From Comamonas composti DSM 21721 (GTDB lineage Bacteria > Pseudomonadota > Gammaproteobacteria > Burkholderiales > Burkholderiaceae_C): 64,000 nucleotides of DNA. The notes under the pieces were generated by a model that was not told the origin of the DNA, searched no databases, and saw nothing but the letters and a program-made list of their open reading frames with translations. Each line of letters opens with the position of its first letter. Within the stretch, counting starts at the first letter, position 1. Positions 1-8,304 of the stretch are shown here, piece after piece. The position numbers were made by a program, and so were the translations under genes. Where the stretch lies: the NCBI RefSeq assembly GCF_000429845.1, contig NZ_AUCQ01000003.1, positions 166,368-230,367 of the forward strand, read 5' to 3'.

Positions 1-185
1 ACCGGGCGGGCACCTTGCCCGGCCAGCACCGAGCCGAACCAGTCCACCCACAGGTCTTCGGCCTTGCGCTGCACGGCGGCGGGCACATCGCTCCAGGCGA
101 GCGTGGCGGCGAACTGGGCCAGCGGATGCACCGCCACCTGGCTTTCTTGCTTCATATCGGTCTCCAGCGCAGCCTGCATCTGCAT
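1..185 (-). CDS. MmgE/PrpD family protein, N-terminal fragment
   Basis: Only the first 61 codons lie in the window; the gene runs off the left edge. The translation contains VHPLAQFAATLAWSDVPAAV followed by a stretch with DLWVDWFGSVLAG, the usual N-terminus of the MmgE/PrpD family (2-methylcitrate dehydratase relatives and other hydro-lyases or decarboxylases of small carboxylic acids). In-frame ATGs exist at 185, 179 and 155; the last is followed by the first clearly family-like residues. It is co-directional with the CoA-transferase gene, 22 bases behind it, so the two are probably one transcript. Reaction and substrate cannot be told from this fragment. Confidence 0.7.
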   Translation of the reverse strand, partial: MQMQAALETDMKQESQVAVHPLAQFAATLAWSDVPAAVQRKAEDLWVDWFGSVLAGQGARP

Positions 186-207
186 GGGCTGCTCTTGTTT
201 TAGGGTT

Positions 208-1416
208 TTAAACATCCATGGCCTTGGCGCTTTGCGCCTGCTGCAGCGCCCCGATCTGTTCGGCACTCCAGCCCAGCTCGGCCAGGATGGCGGCGTTGTG
301 CTGGCCCACGGCAGGTATGGGGTCCATGCGGTAGTCAAAGGCGCTGTTCACGCCCGGAGGCAGCAGGGCCGGCACCTCGCCCACGGGCGTGGCCACAGAG
401 CGCCAGCGCTGGCGCGCAGCCAGCTGCGGATGGGCCCACAGCCCCGCCATATCGTTGACATGGGCGTTGGCAATGCCGGCCGCATCCAGGCGCTGCACCA
501 CCTGGGCCGAAGTCAGTTGCGCGAACTCCTGCAGAATCAGTTCCTGCAATTCCGCCCTGTTGGCATTGCGCTGGGCATTGCTGTGAAAGCGCGCATCCAC
601 GGCCACCTCGGGGCGCAACAGCACCTGGTCGCAAAACACCTTCCATTCGCGCTCGTTCTGCAGGCCCAGCATCACCGTGCCGCCGTCGCCGGCCGTGAAT
701 GGCCCATAGGGGTAGATGCTGGCGTGCGAGGCCCCGGTGCGCGGTGGCGGCGTGGCGCCGTCGTAGGCGTAGTACAGCGGGTAGCCCATCCACTCGCCCA
801 TGGCTTCGAGCATGGAGACGTCGATATGGCTGCCCTCGCCCGTTCTGCCGCGCAGCAGCAGGGCCGAGAGGATGTTGGTGTAGGCATACATGCCTGCCGC
901 AATATCGGCCACCGAGATGCCGGACTTGCTCGGTGTCTCCGGCGTGCCGGTGACGGACAGAAAACCCGCCTCGCTCTGGATCAGCAGGTCATAGGCTTTT
1001 TTGTCGCGGTAGGGGCCGTCGCTGCCATAACCGCTGATGTCGCAAACGATGAGCCTGGGGTTGTGCGCCTTCAAGTCCGCATACGACAGCCCCATACGCG
1101 CCGCAGCGCCGGGCGCCAGGTTTTGCACCAGCACATCGGCCGTCTTCAGCAGCTCCAGCAGTGCTGCCTTGGCCTGGGGCAGCTTCACATCCAGCGCCAG
1201 GCTTTGCTTGCTGCGGTTGATCCAGGTGAAGTGCGAGGACTGGCCCTTCACGCGCTGGTCATAGCCGCGCGCAAAGTCGCCGCTGCCGGGCCGCTCCACC
1301 TTGATCACGCGCGCGCCCAGATCGGCCAGCTGGCGCGTGCAAAACGGTGCGGCCACCGCATGTTCCAGCGAGACCACGGTGATGCCATCCAGAGGGCGAA
1401 TTGCTTGTTTTGTCAT
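208..1416 (-). CDS. CaiB/BaiF class III CoA-transferase
   Basis: A 402-residue protein of the usual family length. It opens with RPLDGITVVSLEHAVAAPFC, the typical start of class III CoA-transferases, which move CoA between carboxylic acids through an aspartyl-CoA anhydride. The expected catalytic aspartate is Asp171 in GISVADIAAGMYA, and the glycine-rich GRTGEGSHIDVSMLEAM follows it. It lies in a minus-strand arm with an MmgE/PrpD gene, an acyl-CoA dehydrogenase and a hot-dog dehydratase. It therefore probably activates the acid that this cluster degrades. The CoA donor and acceptor are unknown. ATG at 1414-1416. Confidence 0.93.
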   Translation of the reverse strand: MTKQAIRPLDGITVVSLEHAVAAPFCTRQLADLGARVIKVERPGSGDFARGYDQRVKGQSSHFTWINRSKQSLALDVKLPQAKAALLELLKTADVLVQNLAPGAAARMGLSYADLKAHNPRLIVCDISGYGSDGPYRDKKAYDLLIQSEAGFLSVTGTPETPSKSGISVADIAAGMYAYTNILSALLLRGRTGEGSHIDVSMLEAMGEWMGYPLYYAYDGATPPPRTGASHASIYPYGPFTAGDGGTVMLGLQNEREWKVFCDQVLLRPEVAVDARFHSNAQRNANRAELQELILQEFAQLTSAQVVQRLDAAGIANAHVNDMAGLWAHPQLAARQRWRSVATPVGEVPALLPPGVNSAFDYRMDPIPAVGQHNAAILAELGWSAEQIGALQQAQSAKAMDV

Positions 1417-1454
1417 CTTGTCGATCCACGGTGAATGCCAACGGTAAGGCCCTG

Positions 1455-1491
1455 CCCCTCACCCCAACCCTCTCCCCGAAGGGGCGAGGGC
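1455..1491 (-). repeat. R1-type 3' half repeat
   Basis: On the minus strand this reads CCCTCGCCCCTTCGGGGAGA followed by GGGTTGGGGTGAGGGG. It matches the distal half of the R1 copies at 4782 and 5930 (GGGAGAGGGT...GGGGTGAGGG). It can form a hairpin and lies just after the stop codon of the acyl-CoA dehydrogenase gene, the position seen for the other R1 copies. Confidence 0.6.
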
Positions 1492-1510
1492 GTAAAGCCG
1501 GGGGTGTGCA

Positions 1511-2677
1511 TCAAAACGATCGGGGCAAGCCCAAGAGGTGCTCGGCCACGTAGGAGAAGATCAAGTTGGTAGAAATCGGCGCCACCTGGTACAGGCGCGT
1601 CTCACGGAATTTGCGCTCCACGTCGTATTCGCAGGCAAAGCCAAAGCCGCCGTGGAATTGCAGACAGGCATTGGCCGCTTCCCAGCTGGCCTTGGCCGCC
1701 AGGTACTTGGCCATATTCGCCTGGGCGCCCATTTGCTCATGTTTGTCGAACAGCTCGCAGGCCTTCCAGCGCATCAGATTCGCGGCCTCCAGTTCGATAA
1801 ATGTCTCGGCGATGGGGAATTGCACGCCCTGGTTCTGGCCAATGGGGCGGCCAAACACCTGGCGGTCCTTCACATACTTGGTGACACGGTCCATGAACCA
1901 GTAGCCGTCGCCTATGCACTCGGCGGCAATCAGGGTGCGCTCGGCATTCAGGCCATCGAGGATGTATTTGAAGCCCTTGCCTTCCTCGCCAATCAGGTTC
2001 TCTGCCGGGATCTCCAGGTTCTCGAAGAACAGCTCATTGGTCTCGTGGTTGACCATATTGGGAATGGGCCGCACCGTCATGCCGTTTTGCTCGGCCTCGC
2101 GCAGGTCCACCATAAAGATGGACATGCCCTCGCTCTTCTTGGTCACCTCGGCCAGCGGTGTGGTGCGGGCCAGCAAGATCATGAAGTCGCTGTGCTGTAT
2201 GCGGCTGATCCACACCTTCTGGCCGTTGATGACGTAGCGGTCATCCTTTTTCACCGCGCTGGTCTTGATCTTGGTGGTGTCGGTGCCGGTAGTGGGCTCG
2301 GTCACGCCCATGGACTGCAGCCGCCATTCGCCGCTGGCAATCTTTGGCAGGTATTTGTCCTTTTGCGCCTTGGAACCATGGCGCAGCAGCGTGCCCATGT
2401 TGTACATCTGGCCGTGGCAGGCGCCGGAGTTGCCACCGCAGCGGTTGATCTCTTCCATGATGACCGAGGCCTCGGTCAGCCCCAGTCCCGAGCCGCCGTA
2501 TTCCTGCGGAATCAGTGCCGCCAGCCAGCCCGCTCCGGTCAGCGCGTTGACAAAGGTTTCGGGGTAGGCGCGTGCCTCGTCCACCTTGCGGAAATACTCG
2601 TCCGGAAACTGCTTGCACAGGTCGCGAATGGCATCGCGAATTTCGGGGTAGTTGTTGCTCAGTGTCTTTTCGATCAT
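1511..2677 (-). CDS. Acyl-CoA dehydrogenase (IVD-like active site)
   Basis: A 388-residue FAD flavoenzyme that would introduce an alpha,beta double bond into an acyl-CoA. Visible are the N-terminal helical domain, the flavin/substrate motif GVTEPTTGTDT (near residue 125), the NGQKVWIS strand and the C-terminal YDVERKFRETRLYQV. At the usual catalytic-Glu site (YEGT in most relatives) this protein has YQVAPIST, so the C-terminal base is missing. Instead Glu246 sits in GLNAERTL, the position used by isovaleryl-CoA dehydrogenase. That suggests a branched or bulky substrate. I chose the ATG at 2677, preceded by GGAAGAGA; an upstream frame to 2740 shows no family similarity. Confidence 0.9.
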   Translation of the reverse strand: MIEKTLSNNYPEIRDAIRDLCKQFPDEYFRKVDEARAYPETFVNALTGAGWLAALIPQEYGGSGLGLTEASVIMEEINRCGGNSGACHGQMYNMGTLLRHGSKAQKDKYLPKIASGEWRLQSMGVTEPTTGTDTTKIKTSAVKKDDRYVINGQKVWISRIQHSDFMILLARTTPLAEVTKKSEGMSIFMVDLREAEQNGMTVRPIPNMVNHETNELFFENLEIPAENLIGEEGKGFKYILDGLNAERTLIAAECIGDGYWFMDRVTKYVKDRQVFGRPIGQNQGVQFPIAETFIELEAANLMRWKACELFDKHEQMGAQANMAKYLAAKASWEAANACLQFHGGFGFACEYDVERKFRETRLYQVAPISTNLIFSYVAEHLLGLPRSF

Positions 2678-2721
2678 GGCGTTGTCTCTTCCAGCTTTTT
2701 CAAGCTTTTTAGGCCTCTCAC

Positions 2722-2742
2722 GCTTGCTGCATATGCACAAGC
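2722..2742. repeat. Short intergenic palindrome, R3-like
   Basis: GCTTGCTGCATATGCACAAG closed by C forms a near-perfect hairpin (GCTTG/CAAGC arms around TGCATATGCA). It lies between the dehydratase stop and the acyl-CoA dehydrogenase start. The following GCAGCTCTTG resembles the end of the R3 repeat family. Confidence 0.4.
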
Positions 2743-2766
2743 AGCTCTTGTTTCGATAGTCCTGCT

Positions 2767-3660
2767 TCAGGCCAGCACAGCCGTGGCCTGCATGGTCAGC
2801 CAGCCCTCGTGGTCCTGGGCCCAGAGCTCCACGGTCTTGCCGTCCTGCGAGGGCTTGCCATGGACGCTGAAGGCATGCAGATCAAACGTGGGGCGCACGG
2901 CCCGGAAATCGAAGCTGAGCAGTTGTGCCTGGGGCAGATGGCGGCGCAGCAGATCGACCAGCAGCGTGGCAATCAAGGGGCCGTGCACGATGAGGCCGGG
3001 GTAGCCCTCGACCTGGGTGACGTACTGGCGGTCATAGTGGATGCGGTGGCCGTTGAAGGTCAGGGCCGAATAGCGGAACAGCAGCACATCATCGGGAACC
3101 ATGGTGCGCGACCATGCGGCCTGGCCGGCCAGCGGCGGTGTTTGCGGCGCGGGCGCGGCTTCGCCGGGCTGGGCCAGCGGGCGGTAGACGATGTCGTGCT
3201 CCTCGGTCAGCGCCAGGCCGCTGGCATTGCGGAACTGGTGCTCCACCTGCACAAACAGCAGCTCGCCCGAGCGCCCGGCCTTGTGCTTGACGGACTGTAT
3301 GGTGGAGACACGCTCCACCTCCTGCCCGACCGCCAGCGCATTGCCCGCCTCCCAGCGCAACCGGCCACCGGCCCACATGCGGCGCGGCAGCGGCACGGGA
3401 GGCAGAAAACCACCGCGCAGCGGGTGGCCATCGGGACCGATTTCGCTTTGGCGTGCGTGGGGCAAAAAGTACATCCAATGCCACAGCGGCGGCAAGGCTG
3501 TACCTGCCACCGGCGCTGGGTCAGCACGGTCCAGCGTGGCCGCCATGGCCGCCACGGGCGCCGCAGCCACCAGGTCGACGCGCGACTCGCTCTTGCCCTG
3601 CCAGGTCTGAAGATGCGCCTGCATGGCGGCATCGATGGTTGCATGTTGCGGTTCTGTCAT
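2767..3660 (-). CDS. FAS1-like/MaoC hot-dog dehydratase
   Basis: A 297-residue double hot-dog protein related to HTD2-type hydroxyacyl dehydratases and mesaconyl-C4-CoA hydratase. The C-terminal half has the signature FNGHRIHYDRQYV followed by YPGLIVHGPLIATLL, the substrate-tunnel and hydratase region of the fold. The N-terminal half has the degenerate first hot-dog (PPLWHWMYFLP, PPVPLPRRMWAGG). It would hydrate or dehydrate an enoyl/3-hydroxyacyl-CoA next to the dehydrogenase encoded downstream. The start at 3660 (MTEPQHATIDAAM) is preferred over an upstream start at 3696. The gene is divergent from the SDR gene across about 200 bases that should hold both promoters; I see no clear -35/-10 pair there. 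Confidence 0.85.
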   Translation of the reverse strand: MTEPQHATIDAAMQAHLQTWQGKSESRVDLVAAAPVAAMAATLDRADPAPVAGTALPPLWHWMYFLPHARQSEIGPDGHPLRGGFLPPVPLPRRMWAGGRLRWEAGNALAVGQEVERVSTIQSVKHKAGRSGELLFVQVEHQFRNASGLALTEEHDIVYRPLAQPGEAAPAPQTPPLAGQAAWSRTMVPDDVLLFRYSALTFNGHRIHYDRQYVTQVEGYPGLIVHGPLIATLLVDLLRRHLPQAQLLSFDFRAVRPTFDLHAFSVHGKPSQDGKTVELWAQDHEGWLTMQATAVLA

Positions 3661-3858
3661 GGCTGCCATGGTCAGGCCAGCGCCAGCGGCAGGCAAGCTG
3701 CGTTTGTGAAAGCGTGTCTTCGGCTCTGCCTAAGGGCCTGCATCAGGTGCTGGTTTCACATTGCCGAAGCCCGCCCTTGGGATTGGCAAATGGCGCCCAG
3801 CGCGGTTTGCCGGCATGCTCAAGCCATATCTCCCAACCACAGAAAAGGACGACAAACC

Positions 3859-4776
3859 ATGGCCCAGAAGATGATGCAAGACAAGGTCGTCGTAGTGACC
3901 GGCGCCGGCGGCGGCATAGGCCGAGACATTGCCTTGGCCATGGCCGCAGCGGGTGCCAAGGTGGTGGTCAACGACATCGGCACCTCCACCACCGGCGAAG
4001 GCACGGACGCCGGCCCGGCACAGAAAGTGGTGAACGAAATCAAGGCCGCTGGCGGCCAGGCCGTGGCCAATACCGACAGCGTGTCGGAAGCGGTGAGTGC
4101 CGGCCGCATCGTGCAATGCGCCGTGGACAGCTTTGGCCGCATCGACGGCATCGTCAACAACGCCGGCATTCTGCGCGACCGCTTCTTCCACAAGATGAGC
4201 CTGGACGAGTGGGATGCCGTCATCAAGGTCCACCTCTACGGCAGCTACTACATGAGCCGCGCCGCAGCCAACCACTTCAAGGAGCAGGAAAGCGGCGCCC
4301 TGGTGCACATGACCTCCACCTCCGGCCTGATCGGCAATCTGGGCCAGGCCAACTACAGCGCCGCCAAGCTGGGTTTGACCGCCCTGTCCAAGTCGATTGC
4401 GCTGGACATGGCCAAGTTCCATGTGCGCTCCAACTGCATCGCCCCCTTTGCCTGGAGCCGCATGATTGGCTCCATCCCCACCGACACCCCCGAGCAGCAG
4501 GCGCGCGTGGCCAAGATCCAGCAGATGACGCCCAACAAGATCGCACCGCTGGCGGTCTATCTGCTGTCCGACCAGGCCAAGGATGTGAACGCCCAGGTCT
4601 TTGCCGTGCGCAACAACGAGATCTTTCTGATGAGCCAGCCCCGCCCGCTGCGCTCGGTACACCGCAGCGAAGGCTGGACTCCGGAGTTCATTGCCGAGCA
4701 TGGCATGCCGGCGCTCAAGGCCTCGTTTGTGCCCATGGATCGCTCTGCGGATGTGTTCAGTTGGGATCCGATCTGA
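3859..4776 (+). CDS. SDR 3-hydroxyacyl-CoA dehydrogenase, MFE-2 type
   Basis: A 305-residue short-chain dehydrogenase. The cofactor motif TGAGGGIG is at 14-21, NNAGILRD near 100-107, and the catalytic Tyr166-x3-Lys170 is in ANYSAAK with Ser153/155 before it. The VVVTGAGGGIGRDIALAMA opening and the C-terminal extension past the Rossmann fold resemble the dehydrogenase domain of peroxisomal multifunctional enzyme type 2. The next gene encodes a hydratase-2-like MaoC protein, so the pair could carry out the (R)-3-hydroxyacyl-CoA steps of beta-oxidation as separate polypeptides. It is the first gene of the plus-strand arm. ATG at 3859 follows GAAAAGGAC. Confidence 0.9.
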   Translation: MAQKMMQDKVVVVTGAGGGIGRDIALAMAAAGAKVVVNDIGTSTTGEGTDAGPAQKVVNEIKAAGGQAVANTDSVSEAVSAGRIVQCAVDSFGRIDGIVNNAGILRDRFFHKMSLDEWDAVIKVHLYGSYYMSRAAANHFKEQESGALVHMTSTSGLIGNLGQANYSAAKLGLTALSKSIALDMAKFHVRSNCIAPFAWSRMIGSIPTDTPEQQARVAKIQQMTPNKIAPLAVYLLSDQAKDVNAQVFAVRNNEIFLMSQPRPLRSVHRSEGWTPEFIAEHGMPALKASFVPMDRSADVFSWDPI

Positions 4777-4781
4777 CGGCT

Positions 4782-4950
4782 CCCCCCTGAGTCGCCTTCG
4801 GCGCCTTCCCCCAAGGGGGACGACAGCCTCGCTGCGGGTCGGCCCTTGCTCGCTGTCTGCTGGCCTGGGCTACGCCAGTTTTGTGCGCCACGCCCTGACT
4901 TGACTCCCTCACCCCCTTGGGGGAGAGGGTAGGGGTGAGGGGGCCCCGCA
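4782..4950 (+). repeat. R1 dispersed repeat copy
   Basis: The element begins with CCCCCTGAGTCGCC six bases after the SDR stop codon. It continues through AAGGGGGACGACAGCCTCGC, TCGGCCCTTGCTCGCTGTC and CGCCAGTTTTGTGC, and ends with the stem-forming CCCTCACCCCCTTGGGGGAG then AGGGTAGGGGTGAGGG. The same modules recur at 5930 and 14122. It fills most of the 243-base gap before the MaoC gene and could fold into several hairpins that lower downstream expression. Confidence 0.8.
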
Positions 4951-5019
4951 CAGCAAGGTGTTCGTTGGATGCGCCGCATCACAAGCACTCCCATCGCGAA
5001 TCACTTCGAGGAGCCATCC

Positions 5020-5925
5020 ATGGCCATTGACTACCACCACCTCAAGGCGCGCCAGTTTGCGCCTGTGCGCCAGAGTTACAGCGCACGCGACAGCATGTTG
5101 TATGCGCTCAGCCTGGGCCTGGGCAATGACCCGCTGGACCACAGCGCCCTGCCCTATGTGTACGAGGGCAAGGACGGCCAGGGCCTGCTCACCCTGCCTT
5201 CGCAGGCCGTGGTGCTGGGCTACCCCGGCTTTTGGGCGCGCGAGCCCGATACCGGCATTGACTGGGTCAAGCTGCTGCATGGCGAGCAGCGCATGCGGCT
5301 GCACCGGCCGCTGCCGCCGGCGGCAGAGGTGGTGGGCCACAACCGCATCACCCATTTGACGGACAAGGGCGAAGGCAAGGGCTGCATCATGGTGACCGAG
5401 CGCCGCCTGGAAACCGCAGCCGGCGAATTGCTGGCCACCGTGCAGCAGGTCTCGTTCTTGCGCGGTGATGGCGGCTACAGCCAAACCGGCCAAGCAGGCG
5501 GCGGCCAACCCAGCGATGCCCCACTGCCCGCGCTGCAGCCCACACCCGAAGACCGCGCCCCGGACTTCACCGACATCCAGCCCACCCGCCCCGAGGCCGC
5601 CCTGCTCTACCGCCTCAGCGGTGACTACAACCCCTTGCATGCCGACCCTGCCGTGGCCCAGGCCGCAGGCTTTGAGCGCCCCATTTTGCATGGCCTTGCC
5701 AGCTATGGCCTGGTCGCCCGCGCCCTGCTGCGCCAGTGCGCGGGCGGCAATGCCACAGGCTTCAGGGCACTGGACATTCGCTTTGCCTCGCCGGTGTTCC
5801 CAGGTGAGACCCTGGTCACCGAAATCTGGCGCGTGCCCGGCAGCCCCAGCCACTACCAGCTGCGCGCCAAGGTGCAGGAGCGGGACAAGGTGGTGCTGAG
5901 CCATGGCTTCGCGGAGGTGGTGTGA
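5020..5925 (+). CDS. MaoC-type enoyl-CoA hydratase 2
   Basis: A 301-residue double hot-dog hydratase. The C-terminal half carries the hydratase-2 motif YRLSGDYNPLHADP (Asp202, Asn204, His207) and GFERPILHGLASYG, giving the Asp/His dyad of (R)-specific enoyl-CoA hydratases. The N-terminal half starts ARQFAPVRQSYSARDSMLYA, as in the hydratase domain of multifunctional enzyme type 2. It would add water to a 2-enoyl-CoA to give the (R)-3-hydroxyacyl-CoA that the SDR encoded upstream could oxidise. ATG at 5020 follows GAGGAGCC, a usable ribosome site. A longer frame from 4969 has only repeat-flanking residues. Confidence 0.9.
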   Translation: MAIDYHHLKARQFAPVRQSYSARDSMLYALSLGLGNDPLDHSALPYVYEGKDGQGLLTLPSQAVVLGYPGFWAREPDTGIDWVKLLHGEQRMRLHRPLPPAAEVVGHNRITHLTDKGEGKGCIMVTERRLETAAGELLATVQQVSFLRGDGGYSQTGQAGGGQPSDAPLPALQPTPEDRAPDFTDIQPTRPEAALLYRLSGDYNPLHADPAVAQAAGFERPILHGLASYGLVARALLRQCAGGNATGFRALDIRFASPVFPGETLVTEIWRVPGSPSHYQLRAKVQERDKVVLSHGFAEVV

Positions 5926-5929
5926 ACAC

Positions 5930-6133
5930 CCCCCTGAGGCGCGTTGCGCCTTCCCCCCGCTCTCGCATCGCTACGCGCTGCGGGCAGGGGGACGACAGCC
6001 TCGCGGCGGGACGGCCCTTGCTCGCTGTCTCTGGCGAAAGGGGCGTGGCACAGGGCGCGCCAGTTTCGAGCGCTGCACCCTTGGTTTTGCTCCCTCGCCC
6101 GCTTGCGGGAGAGGGTGGGGGTGAGGGGGATGC
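5930..6133 (+). repeat. R1 dispersed repeat copy, long form
   Basis: CCCCCTGAGGCGCGTTGCGC starts four bases after the MaoC stop. It is followed by CCGCTCTCGCATCGCTACGC, CAGGGGGACGACAGCCTCGC, GGCCCTTGCTCGCTGTCTC and the terminal GCGGGAGAGGGTGGGGGTGA. It shares module order with the copy at 4782 but has an extra internal segment. It occupies most of the 254-base gap before the crotonase gene. Confidence 0.8.
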
Positions 6134-6179
6134 CCCGCCTGCACATTCCACTTTTTCTTCTTTTTGATTGGCACCATCC

Positions 6180-6977
6180 ATGAACCACTCTGCCGTATTG
6201 ACCACCGTGGAAAACGGTGTGGGAACCATCACCCTCAACCGCCCCGAGGCGCGCAATGCCCTGGGCCTGGAAGTGCGCGACGGGCTGGCGCGGGCTGTGG
6301 TCCAGATGCGCGATGACGCGGATGTGCACACCGTGGTGCTCACCGGCGCCGGCGGGGCCTTTTGCTCGGGCGGCGACATCAGCCTGATGCTGAACAGCCA
6401 GCAGGGCAGCGTGGCCCACCGCGAGCGCATGCGCGCCCTGCACCAGTGGTTTGCCGAGCTGGTGAACATGGAAAAGCCGGTGATTGCCGCCGTGGATGGC
6501 CCGGCCTTTGGCGCAGGCCTGAGCCTGGCCCTAGCCGCCGACTTTGTGCTTGCCACGCGCCGCGCCAAGTTCTGCGCCGTGTTTGGCCGCATAGGCCTGG
6601 TGCCCGATCTGGGTGCCATGCAGCTGCTGCCGCGCATTGTGGGTCTGCAAAAGGCCAAGGAGCTGGTCTTCACCGCGCGCACCGTGGGTGCGGACGAGGC
6701 CAAGGCCTTGGGCATGGTCTACGACATCGTGGAAGACGCCGCAGCGCTGCAGCAGGCCACCCAGCAGCTGGCCGCCCGCTTTGCCGGCGCGTCCACAGTG
6801 GCCATCGGCATGGCCAAAAACATCATGCACCAGGCCTTTGAGCTGAACGCCCATGCCATGGCCGAGCTGGAAGCCAGCGCACAAGCCATTTGCCGTGGCT
6901 CCGACTACCACCTGGATGCAATTGAGCGCTTCAAAAACAAGCAGCCGCTGCGCTTTGACTGGGACCGCAAGGAATGA
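6180..6977 (+). CDS. Enoyl-CoA hydratase/isomerase (crotonase) family
   Basis: A 265-residue crotonase-fold protein. ITLNRPEARNALG and GAFCSGGDIS form the CoA and oxyanion-hole regions, and FGAGLSLALAADFVLAT is the second oxyanion strand. The sequence FGRIGLVPDLGAMQLLPRIV lacks the paired glutamates of true hydratases and has Asp143 at the VPD position. That pattern is closer to PaaG-like isomerases than to classical hydratases, so double-bond isomerisation is as likely as hydration. ATG at 6180; the stop overlaps the next start as ATGA, implying translational coupling. Confidence 0.9.
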   Translation: MNHSAVLTTVENGVGTITLNRPEARNALGLEVRDGLARAVVQMRDDADVHTVVLTGAGGAFCSGGDISLMLNSQQGSVAHRERMRALHQWFAELVNMEKPVIAAVDGPAFGAGLSLALAADFVLATRRAKFCAVFGRIGLVPDLGAMQLLPRIVGLQKAKELVFTARTVGADEAKALGMVYDIVEDAAALQQATQQLAARFAGASTVAIGMAKNIMHQAFELNAHAMAELEASAQAICRGSDYHLDAIERFKNKQPLRFDWDRKE

Positions 6978-8254
6978 GCCCGCTTACCGCACGGCTGCAA
7001 GCCTTGCTGCGCCCCGGTGACAGCTTGTGGTGGGGCCAGGCCACGGCCGAGCCGCTGACGCTGACCCGCGCCCTGGTGCAGCACCGCCATGCGCTGGCCC
7101 AAGGCGGCCGGCTGCAGGTGTTTGTGGGCCTGGGCCTTTCGGACACGCTGCAGCCCGCACATGCCGATGTACTGGATTTTCTGGGCTATGCCGCCAGCGG
7201 CCCCCACCGTGCGCTGGCCCAGGCCGGTGTGCTGGACATCATTCCCGCCCATTACTCGCAGTTCCCGCCGCTGCTGGAGCGTGGTGCGCTTTCGGCCGAT
7301 GTGGTGTTCCTGCAAGTGTCACCGCCTGATTCCCTGGGCCGCCACAGCCTGGGCCAGGTGCGTGAATACCTGCCCGCCGCCATGGCGTGCGCCCGCGTCA
7401 TCGTGGGCGAGGTCCACCCCGATGTGCCATGGACCACCGGCGGCCCCTATCTGCAGGCCGGGGATTTTGATTTGCTTGTGGACTCCGACACCGCCCTGCC
7501 CGACATGGCGCGCACCGCGCCCGGCGCCGCAGAGCAGACGATTGCGGCCTATATTGCCAGCCTGGTCGAAGACGGCAGCTGCCTGCAACTGGGCGTGGGC
7601 AATCTGCCGGAGGCCGTGCTGGCCGCACTGCGCCAGCACAAAGACCTGGGCCTGCACAGCGGCGCCATTGGCGACGGCGTGGTCGCCCTGGCCGAGGCCG
7701 GTGTACTCACCCATGCGCGCAAAAACATAGACCCCGGCGTGGGCACGGCAGGCGTGCTCATGGGCGGAGCGCGGCTGCGCCAATGGGCCCATCACAACCC
7801 CCAGCTGCAGCTGCGCGACACCGGCTACACCCACCACCCCGAGGTGCTGGCGGGCATGGACAAGCTGGTGGCCATCAACGCCGCCATCGAGGTGGACCTG
7901 ACGGGGCAGATCAATGCCGAGGTCGCCGGCGGCGTCTATATGGGCGCCGTGGGCGGGGCGGTGGACTTTCTGCGTGGCGCTGCCCGCAGCAAGGGCGGCC
8001 TGCCGATTGTGGCCCTGCCCTCCACCGCCAAGGCCCACAGCCGCATCGTGGCCAGCCTCTCCGGCCCGGTGAGCACGCCGCGCGCCGATGCCGGCTTGAT
8101 CGTCACCGAGCATGGCGTGGCCGACCTGCGCGGCCAGCCGCTGTCCCGGCGCGTGCGCCGTCTGATAGACATTGCCGCACCCGCGCACCAGGAGCATTTG
8201 GAGCGAGAGGCCCATGGCCTGCTGCGCCAATGCGGGGCGGCTTTTCCCCATTGA
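6974..8254 (+). CDS. Acetyl-CoA hydrolase/CoA-transferase family protein
   Basis: A 426-residue protein of the acetyl-CoA hydrolase / 4-hydroxybutyrate CoA-transferase family (class I-like CoA-transferases working through a glutamyl-CoA thioester). Family features seen are the ADVVFLQVSPPDSLGRHSLG segment, LQLGVGNLPEAVLAAL, LGLHSGAIGDGVVALAEAG and the C-terminal IVTEHGVADLRGQPLSRR. It may recycle CoA from a product acyl-CoA or activate another acid. It overlaps the crotonase stop by four bases. It is the second CoA-transferase in the cluster and unrelated to the class III one at 208. Confidence 0.9.
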   Translation: MSPLTARLQALLRPGDSLWWGQATAEPLTLTRALVQHRHALAQGGRLQVFVGLGLSDTLQPAHADVLDFLGYAASGPHRALAQAGVLDIIPAHYSQFPPLLERGALSADVVFLQVSPPDSLGRHSLGQVREYLPAAMACARVIVGEVHPDVPWTTGGPYLQAGDFDLLVDSDTALPDMARTAPGAAEQTIAAYIASLVEDGSCLQLGVGNLPEAVLAALRQHKDLGLHSGAIGDGVVALAEAGVLTHARKNIDPGVGTAGVLMGGARLRQWAHHNPQLQLRDTGYTHHPEVLAGMDKLVAINAAIEVDLTGQINAEVAGGVYMGAVGGAVDFLRGAARSKGGLPIVALPSTAKAHSRIVASLSGPVSTPRADAGLIVTEHGVADLRGQPLSRRVRRLIDIAAPAHQEHLEREAHGLLRQCGAAFPH

Positions 8255-8304
8255 GCTGCCGCCCTCATTCCCCCATCACCACATCACCACCAGGAGTCCA
8301 CCCC

